This document shows positions 56,527 to 64,000 of a DNA stretch of 64,000 nucleotides, piece after piece. Origin of the DNA: Deinococcus sp. HSC-46F16 (GTDB lineage Bacteria; Deinococcota; Deinococci; Deinococcales; Deinococcaceae). Within the stretch, counting starts at the first letter, position 1; every line of letters starts with the position of its first letter. The DNA lies in assembly GCF_024171495.1 (NCBI RefSeq), contig NZ_JALJZW010000006.1, positions 123,033 to 187,032 of the forward strand. The letters are read 5' to 3'. Below the pieces are notes generated by a model. The model saw only the letters and a program-made list of their open reading frames with translations, was not told where the DNA came from and ran no database searches. The translations under genes and the position numbers were made by a program.

Positions 56527-56533
56527 GGGAGAC

Positions 56534-56794
56534 GTGGCCCGGTCCAGGTCGGCGGCCCGAATCGCCCGAGCGCTTCCTCCCGCCCCGCCCGTCACCTTCC
56601 GGGCGGGCTGTGCCCGCGAGTGGACCCTGGCCTCCGCCGAGGCTGACCTCGCCTACACCGAGCAGGCCTTTCCCGAGTGCCCAGCCTGCCCCCACCGGGT
56701 CGAGCCGGAGGGCACGCTGCCCTTCTGCACCCTGCGTCCGGTGGGGGCAGCCCACCCGTTCGCGGCCCTCGCTGGGCTACAACTGCCCGAATGA
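56534..56794 (+). CDS. Small Cys-containing protein coupled to a serine hydrolase
   Basis: 86 residues from a GTG 8 nt after the response regulator. It has a [22 protein letters not shown] segment with Cys residues spaced like a zinc or Fe-S site, plus an earlier RAGCAREW Cys. Its stop overlaps the start of the next gene (ATGA), which is the best argument that it is real. No family is recognised. Confidence 0.6.
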   Translation: MARSRSAARIARALPPAPPVTFRAGCAREWTLASAEADLAYTEQAFPECPACPHRVEPEGTLPFCTLRPVGAAHPFAALAGLQLPE

Positions 56795-57645
56795 CCCCAC
56801 CTGACCTCTGGCTGGCCGACCTCCGCTCGCGCGGGTACGTGGGCGAGGTCGGGCTCCTCGTCACCGACCTCGCGGGAGCCGAGCTGTTCGCCCTGGACCC
56901 TGACCGCTCCTTTCCAGCGGCGAGCACGATCAAGGTGCCGCTGCTCGTTCAAGCACTGGGGGAAGCGCAGGCGGGGCGGCTCGACCTCTCGGTCCGCGTG
57001 ACGATGACGGCGCAGGACCGGGTGCCGGGCTCGGGCGTGCTGCACGAGCTGGGGGCGGGCTTGGCCCTGACCTGGCAGGACGTGCTCACCCTGATGACTG
57101 TGGTGAGCGACAACACCGCCACGAACCTTGTCATCGACCGGCTGGGCGAGGGGGCAGTCAACGCCTGGCTCGCGGAGCACGGGCTCACCCACACCCACCT
57201 CGTCGGCAGGTTGCAACTGCCCCCCGATCGCCAGACCGAAGCCCAGCGCCGGGGCAAGCGCAACCGCACGTCGGCCCGAGATCAGGTTGCTTTGCTGGGT
57301 CGGCTGGCCCGTGGGGAGCTGCTTGATGCTCCGCACACCGAGCTGGCCCTGTCCATCCTGGCCCGGCAACAGTTCCGGGACCTGCTGGGGCGGCACGTGC
57401 CACGGGACACGGACGGCGAGCCGCTCTACCGGGTAGCGAGCAAGAGCGGTGAGTTGCGCGGCGTTCACCACGACGTGGGCCTCCTCTTCACCCCGCGCCC
57501 GCTGGTGGTGGCCCTCCTCTCGGAAGGCGGCGCGGACCCCCGCGAACATCCCGACAACCGGGACGTGGGGGTGCTGGCCTCGGCGCTGTGGCCCCTGCTG
57601 GCCTCCCTGGGGGGGGTTCACGGGCCTCACGCGGGGGACATTTAA
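56791..57645 (+). CDS. Serine hydrolase of the class A beta-lactamase fold
   Basis: 284 residues from the ATG at 56791. The three active-site motifs of penicillin-recognising enzymes are present: S45-T-I-K48, S106-D-N108 and KSG near 216 (usual KTG). The omega-loop E-x-x-L-N of true class A beta-lactamases is not recognisable (the region reads [13 protein letters not shown]), so it may be an esterase or peptidase rather than a beta-lactamase. There is no signal peptide, which also argues against a secreted lactamase. Confidence 0.85.
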   Translation: MTPPDLWLADLRSRGYVGEVGLLVTDLAGAELFALDPDRSFPAASTIKVPLLVQALGEAQAGRLDLSVRVTMTAQDRVPGSGVLHELGAGLALTWQDVLTLMTVVSDNTATNLVIDRLGEGAVNAWLAEHGLTHTHLVGRLQLPPDRQTEAQRRGKRNRTSARDQVALLGRLARGELLDAPHTELALSILARQQFRDLLGRHVPRDTDGEPLYRVASKSGELRGVHHDVGLLFTPRPLVVALLSEGGADPREHPDNRDVGVLASALWPLLASLGGVHGPHAGDI

Positions 57646-57818
57646 CCGCTCGGTCAGGAGCTACGCTGATGGCTCCAGGAAGGGGCGTTTTTCGCCGTAT
57701 GGCACGGCGGGAGGCGCCGATCGTGCGTGCTATGCTGGCCGCCAGCCGACTGCCTTTAGACATGAAGGCGAGACCGGGAAGGCACCCTGGGGGAGACGCC
57801 CCTGGGGAGCGCGAGGAG

Positions 57819-58680
<862 letters not shown>

Positions 58681-58720
58681 GCCTGCCGCTCCCCCCGATG
58701 CCCGACCGGAGGAATCACAG

Positions 58721-59385
58721 ATGACCCGTTACAAGAGACAAGACCCCGAGATCACCCGCCGCAAGTTCATCAACGTGGCGATGGGCACCACCGCGGCCGT
58801 GGGCGGCGTGAGCCTGCTCAGCACGCTGGGCGCCGCCAATCCCGTCTTCCGCCTCACCGCCGACAAGATGCCGCCCCTCGAAGGTGACATCCTCGTGCAC
58901 GCCGAGGAGAGTAAGGAGGGCCGCCCCATCGCCATCTCGGACCTCAGCACGCAGCTCGTGCGGGCGTGGCCGATGGGCAAGGACGAGAACGGCGCCGACG
59001 TGATTCGCAAGGGTGATCCCAACAACATCCTCGCGCTCTACCGCTTTCCGCAGGGGCAGCTTATTGCGCCGACCAACTTGGAGGCGACCGTGGACGGGCA
59101 GGTCGTGGCCTACAGCGACATCTGCACTCACGCGGGCTGCTCGGTCAGCGACAGCGACATCAATGCCGGGCAGATGCGCTGCCCCTGCCACTCGGGCGAG
59201 TACGACCCCAAGCGCGGCTGCATCGTGGTGGGCGGGCCGCCCCCCAAGCCGCTCGCGCAACTTCCCATCCGGCAGGACGGCGAGCGGCTGGTGGTCACGG
59301 GCTTTTTCCTGACGCCGCCCTACCCCTACCACAACAGTGAAGCCGAGTGGAACAACGTCAAGCAGGAAGTGGAGGAGGCGCTCAC

Positions 59386-59389
<4 letters not shown>
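58721..59389 (+). CDS. Rieske iron-sulfur protein of the bc complex
   Basis: 222 residues with GGAGG 9 nt before the ATG. A Tat-type N-terminus ([11 protein letters not shown]) with one hydrophobic helix serves as anchor. The 2Fe-2S ligands are in CTHAGC and CPCHSGEYD (about 134-170), preceded by VAYSDI. It oxidises quinol together with cytochrome b and passes electrons to cytochrome c. Overlaps the cytochrome b gene by 4 bp (ATGA). Confidence 0.95.
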
Positions 59390-60699
<1,310 letters not shown>

Positions 60700-60767
60700 G
60701 CGGACTGCCTGGACTGCCCCACTGCCCTGGCTCCGCGCCGGGGCGGTTTGCTTTATGGTGCCCCCCT

Positions 60768-60974
60768 ATGCCTCCCGCTGACGACCCCTTCTTTCCCTGG
60801 CTCGCCGAGCAGGCCCGGCGCCTGGGCCTGGAGACGGCCCTCACAGACGGCGCCGACCCCGAAGCCCTCTGCACCCTCGCCCTGCTGACCCTGCAGGAGC
60901 TCGCGGCCCGGGGGTACCTGCCCGCTGAGCCGGAGGTCGGGTGCTGGGGGCGCCCCCGGTCCCGGGCCAATTGA
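60768..60974 (+). CDS. Small hypothetical protein
   Basis: 68 residues from the ATG at 60768. A possible -10 (TATGGT) is 8 nt upstream. The peptide is acidic and helical at first (FFPWLAEQARRLGLETAL, ALCTLALLTLQELAARGY) with a Pro/Gly/Arg tail. No family is recognised and the assignment rests mainly on open frame and codon use. Confidence 0.45.
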   Translation: MPPADDPFFPWLAEQARRLGLETALTDGADPEALCTLALLTLQELAARGYLPAEPEVGCWGRPRSRAN

Positions 60975-61042
60975 GTCCAGCGCTCGGGCCACTGGCAGGG
61001 ACGGAAGGGCTCTCACCCTTCTTCCTTGCGGGAGCGGCAGCG

Positions 61043-61066
61043 AAAAAGACGCCACGGGGGGCGTCT
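61043..61066 (-). terminator. Terminator of the 61352-61104 gene
   Basis: On the minus strand a GACGCC/GGCGTC stem (61060-61065 with 61048-61053) is followed by TTTTT (61043-61047 on the plus strand reads AAAAA). A compact Rho-independent terminator. Confidence 0.75.
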
Positions 61067-61103
61067 CGGGGATGAGGTCCTAGGGGCAGGACGCCGCAGC
61101 GAA

Positions 61104-61352
61104 TCAGGCCTGCACGCGGGTGGGCCGTGTGGGGGTGGCCTCTCCACCCTTCTGGCGGGCGCCCGCTGCGTAGCCCACTTGGGCACCGAACTGCCAAGCC
61201 AGCTTGATCATGAACTGGATGGCTTCCTCGTCCCCACTCTCGATCAGGGTGTGCAGGTGCTCGGGCAACCCGTCGGGCAGCGGCATAGCCTGAAGCTGGT
61301 CGCCATACTCCGCCCGCAGTTGCTCGAACCACTCGGCGTAGGGGTTCGTCAT
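61104..61352 (-). CDS. Small conserved hypothetical protein
   Basis: 82 residues. TAGCAT lies 6 nt before the ATG (leaderless). The sequence is helical: [20 protein letters not shown], then an [30 protein letters not shown] helix and a basic tail. The promoter and the terminator downstream make this a believable stand-alone gene. No function is suggested. Confidence 0.65.
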   Translation of the reverse strand: MTNPYAEWFEQLRAEYGDQLQAMPLPDGLPEHLHTLIESGDEEAIQFMIKLAWQFGAQVGYAAGARQKGGEATPTRPTRVQA

Positions 61353-61441
61353 GGCGTCATGCTAACAGAGGGGCGCTCAAGGAATGTAAGTGCAGAGAGA
61401 ACCGAGCTCCACCGGGAAAGCTGGCGACTTTGCCAACCGGA

Positions 61442-61476
<35 letters not shown>

Positions 61477-61478
61477 CC

Positions 61479-61901
<423 letters not shown>

Positions 61902-61918
61902 GTCGGCTTCTCTCAGCA

Positions 61919-61957
61919 GGCCACCCCAGACAGTCCGGGGTGGCCTGATCCCGTTTT
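61919..61957 (+). terminator. Terminator between the Fe-S carrier gene and ruvC
   Basis: Perfect 9-bp stem GGCCACCCC (61919-61927) / GGGGTGGCC (61937-61945) followed by a CCGTTTTG tract twelve bases later. Moderately strong. Confidence 0.65.
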
Positions 61958-61961
61958 GCCC

Positions 61962-61967
61962 TATGCT
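61962..61967 (+). promoter_or_regulatory. Leaderless -10 box of ruvC
   Basis: TATGCT, exactly 6 nt before the ATG of ruvC, with no Shine-Dalgarno in between. Confidence 0.6.
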
Positions 61968-61973
61968 GCGGGC

Positions 61974-62474
61974 ATGATCGTGCTTGGGGTAGACCCTGGA
62001 CTGGCGAATCTGGGTCTGGGACTGGTGGAAGGGGATGTGCGCAAGGCCCGTCACCTGCACCACGTCTGCCTGACCACCGAGAGCGCTTGGCTCATGCCCC
62101 GCCGCCTGCAATACCTGCACAGCGAGGTCTCCCGCCTGCTGGCCGAGTACCGGCCCGATGCCGTCGCCATCGAGGACCAGATTCTGCGCCGTCAGGCCGA
62201 CGTGGCCTTTAAGGTGGGGCAGGCCTTTGGCGTGGTGCAGCTTGCCTGCGCCCAGGCGGGCGTGCCCATTCACGCCTACGGTCCCATGCAGGTCAAGCGC
62301 TCGCTGGTGGGCACCGGCCGCGCGGACAAGGAGCAGATCATCTATATGGTCAAGGCCACCCTGGGCGTCCGCGAGTTGTTCAACAACCACGCGGCGGATG
62401 CGCTGGCACTGGCGCTCACCCACCTGGCCCATCAGCCCATGCAGGCGGCGGCCAAGCGGCTGGTGCGGGCCTAA
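61974..62474 (+). CDS. ruvC: Holliday junction resolvase RuvC
   Basis: 166 residues. RuvC cuts Holliday junctions symmetrically during recombinational repair. The acidic catalytic residues are D7 ([10 protein letters not shown]), the Glu of AIEDQI (about 66) and the [12 protein letters not shown]sp pair near 140; the DNA-contact segment [14 protein letters not shown] lies between. Only ruvC is here; ruvA and ruvB are elsewhere, as often in Deinococcus. Confidence 0.95.
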   Translation: MIVLGVDPGLANLGLGLVEGDVRKARHLHHVCLTTESAWLMPRRLQYLHSEVSRLLAEYRPDAVAIEDQILRRQADVAFKVGQAFGVVQLACAQAGVPIHAYGPMQVKRSLVGTGRADKEQIIYMVKATLGVRELFNNHAADALALALTHLAHQPMQAAAKRLVRA

Positions 62475-62503
62475 GGTCAGGACTTCTGCCGGATCAGGCG
62501 CTT

Positions 62504-63172
62504 ATGCCGCTGCTGTGGCCTCTGCTGGTTTCGCTGCTCCTATCGGCGGGATGGCTGTGGTTTTTTGTGCGGCGCGACCGCCACCCGGAGCCTGCCTGGC
62601 TGCTGGCCCGGACCTTCGGGTGGGGGATGGTGGCCTGGGGCGTTTCAGCGGCGTTCGGCGGAACCTTCAAGCATTTCCCGGCCGCGCTGGGCCTGCTGAC
62701 CCCGCTGCTCGTTTTGCTCCTGACCGCCCTCGTCGAGGAGAGCAGCAAGTTCCTGGCCGCCATCACCGCGACCACCGAGCACGAGTTCGACGAGCCGATG
62801 GACGGTCTGGTCTACGCCGTCACGGCGGCCCTGGGCTTCGCCTTCGTGGAGAACGTGACCTACTCGCTGGGCTTCGGCACTTCGGCCCTGGCCTGGCACG
62901 CGCCGCTCACCACGCTGGTTCATGCCCTGTTCAGTGCGCCTCAGGGCTACGCGTTGGGGGGGCGCCATTTGCAGGGCGGACGCTGGTGGCGTTCGCGCGG
63001 ACTGCTCCTGAGCATCACGCTGCATTTCGTCTTCAACGGACTGCTGACAGGGGCGGGAGGCTGGCCGCAGCTTCTCGCGCTGAGCGCCGTACTGTGCCTG
63101 ATGGCACTTCTCGCGGGCCGCTACTACCGGCACTTCGAGGCCCACGCCCGCGACAACCCTCAGGCTCCCTGA
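62504..63172 (+). CDS. PrsW-family intramembrane metalloprotease
   Basis: 222 residues, about seven hydrophobic segments. The PrsW active-site motifs are all present: EESSK (E-E-x-x-K) near residue 76, FAFVEN (F-x-x-x-E-N) near 106, HALFSAPQGYALG, and HFVFN (H-x-x-x-N) near 170. PrsW proteases cleave membrane-bound regulators such as anti-sigma factors; the target here is unknown. It starts 30 nt after ruvC with no promoter, so it is probably co-transcribed. Confidence 0.9.
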   Translation: MPLLWPLLVSLLLSAGWLWFFVRRDRHPEPAWLLARTFGWGMVAWGVSAAFGGTFKHFPAALGLLTPLLVLLLTALVEESSKFLAAITATTEHEFDEPMDGLVYAVTAALGFAFVENVTYSLGFGTSALAWHAPLTTLVHALFSAPQGYALGGRHLQGGRWWRSRGLLLSITLHFVFNGLLTGAGGWPQLLALSAVLCLMALLAGRYYRHFEAHARDNPQAP

Positions 63173-63175
63173 TCC

Positions 63176-63856
63176 CTACAACGTGGGATGCTCGCTCCGC
63201 CCGTCAACCCAGTGGGAGCCGTCCTCGTCCGCCTCGTGCTTCCAGACGGGGAGCTGGGCTTTGAGGTACTCGATCAGGAAGTCGCAGGCCTCCAGGGCAG
63301 CGCGGCGGTGGGCGCTGGCAACCCCGATCAGGATGCTCGCTTCCCCAGGCCGCAGGCGTCCCGTTCGGTGCTGAATGATGACGCGCAACTCTCCATGCTG
63401 CTCGCGTGCCCGTCCCGCCGCTTCCTCCATGACCCGGACGGCCATCGGCGCGTACGCCTCGTAGTCAATGAAGGCCACGACCTTGCCCCGGTTGGGCGAG
63501 CGCACCGTCCCCACAAAGTAGGCCTGCGCTCCGTACTGCGGCCGGATGAGAAAAGGCTCGGCCTCCGGGAGCAGCAGGGGAGTGTCCTGGACCTCGCACC
63601 GTGTTTCCAACTCCGGTCCCGAACCTCCGGCCACGGGAGGCAAGAAGGCCACCTCATCTCCGGCCGACAGGATCTGCTCGGGCCGGGCATAGGTTTCGTT
63701 GACCGCCACCATGCAGCCGCGCAGGCTCAGGCCATGGCACTGTTCAACCTGCGCCGCGAGATCGCGCACGGTGGCACCCTCAGGCACCTCCAAGCTGGCC
63801 GTCTCCAGTCCTGCTTCCCGCTTGAGCCGCGCCAGGAAGACCACATGAACCCGCAT
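63176..63856 (-). CDS. MoaD-MoaE fusion (molybdopterin synthase)
   Basis: 226 residues joining both subunits of molybdopterin synthase. Residues 1-78 are the ubiquitin-like MoaD part, ending in the sulfur-carrier Gly-Gly at 77-78 (PPVAGGSG). The MoaE part starts near 85, with VGTVRSPNRGKVVAFIDYEAYAPMA and the active-site Lys residues in YLKAQLPVWKHE. In most bacteria MoaD's GG is the free C-terminus that carries the sulfur, so a fused GG needs cleavage or another partner. TAGCCT lies 6 nt before the ATG. Confidence 0.93.
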   Translation of the reverse strand: MRVHVVFLARLKREAGLETASLEVPEGATVRDLAAQVEQCHGLSLRGCMVAVNETYARPEQILSAGDEVAFLPPVAGGSGPELETRCEVQDTPLLLPEAEPFLIRPQYGAQAYFVGTVRSPNRGKVVAFIDYEAYAPMAVRVMEEAAGRAREQHGELRVIIQHRTGRLRPGEASILIGVASAHRRAALEACDFLIEYLKAQLPVWKHEADEDGSHWVDGRSEHPTL

Positions 63857-63912
63857 GGAAGCAGGCTAGCACGTCATTTTGTCAACCTTCCCGTGGGATT
63901 GGGCGGGGGGAG

Positions 63913-63962
<50 letters not shown>

Positions 63963-64000
63963 CGGAGCATGACAAGCGAAGAGGTGTGCGAGAGAACAAG

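Overview
The window is chromosomal DNA of a Deinococcus species (very GC-rich, with a few AT-richer patches). The assignment rests on lineage markers: a ddrB gene with a 17-bp radiation/desiccation response palindrome directly upstream, a PriA without helicase motifs, a Dps with a long N-terminal tail, a CbiX of the DR2241 type with an Fe-S tail, several Deinococcus-only DUF families, and a predominance of leaderless promoters (TANNNT box 6-8 nt before the start codon). No rRNA operon, CRISPR array, prophage, insertion sequence or canonical tRNA is visible; one tRNA-like 3' end is noted at about 24.8 kb.

Layout. 0-5.5 kb: 5'-truncated priA, three secreted-protein genes of the FlgT/CsgG type, a phosphoesterase. 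5.6-15 kb: membrane protein, CbiX-type chelatase, EF-hand-like small protein, M20 and S41 peptidases, DUF4142 lipoprotein, MFS transporter, MBL hydrolase. 15-25 kb: dps, DUF4385, mobA with an aldehyde dehydrogenase, SOD-like lipoprotein, rsmD-coaD, metK, small conserved genes, arginase, phosphoesterase, MazG-like protein. 25-29 kb: ddrB, a MarR-regulated pair of small multidrug/DUF606 membrane proteins, a solo restriction-type nuclease (HsdR N-terminal-like plus DUF4357-like), thioesterase. 29-41 kb: MerR regulator, M42 peptidase, FMN riboswitch with ribD-ribE-ribBA, M32 carboxypeptidase, kptA-cobB, a radical-SAM/PDZ (DUF512) protein, mscL, DinB, a VWA protein.

41-54 kb is the most unusual part: a 13-kb co-directional block of five secreted or outer-membrane proteins (a short DUF11-like protein, a 759-residue DUF11-type protein, a 925-residue DUF11/SdrB-type protein, a 1059-residue protein with a predicted C-terminal beta-barrel, and a 1279-residue DUF11 protein with a propeller-like middle), closed by a strong terminator. 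It looks like a cell-surface assembly unit; its function is unknown.

54-64 kb: DMT transporter, CvpA-like protein, orphan NarL-type response regulator, a Cys-containing small protein coupled to a serine hydrolase, the cytochrome bc complex operon (cytochrome c, Rieske, cytochrome b), an A-type Fe-S carrier, ruvC, a PrsW-type membrane protease and a MoaD-MoaE fusion. The window ends just after a consensus promoter for a gene or RNA lying outside it.
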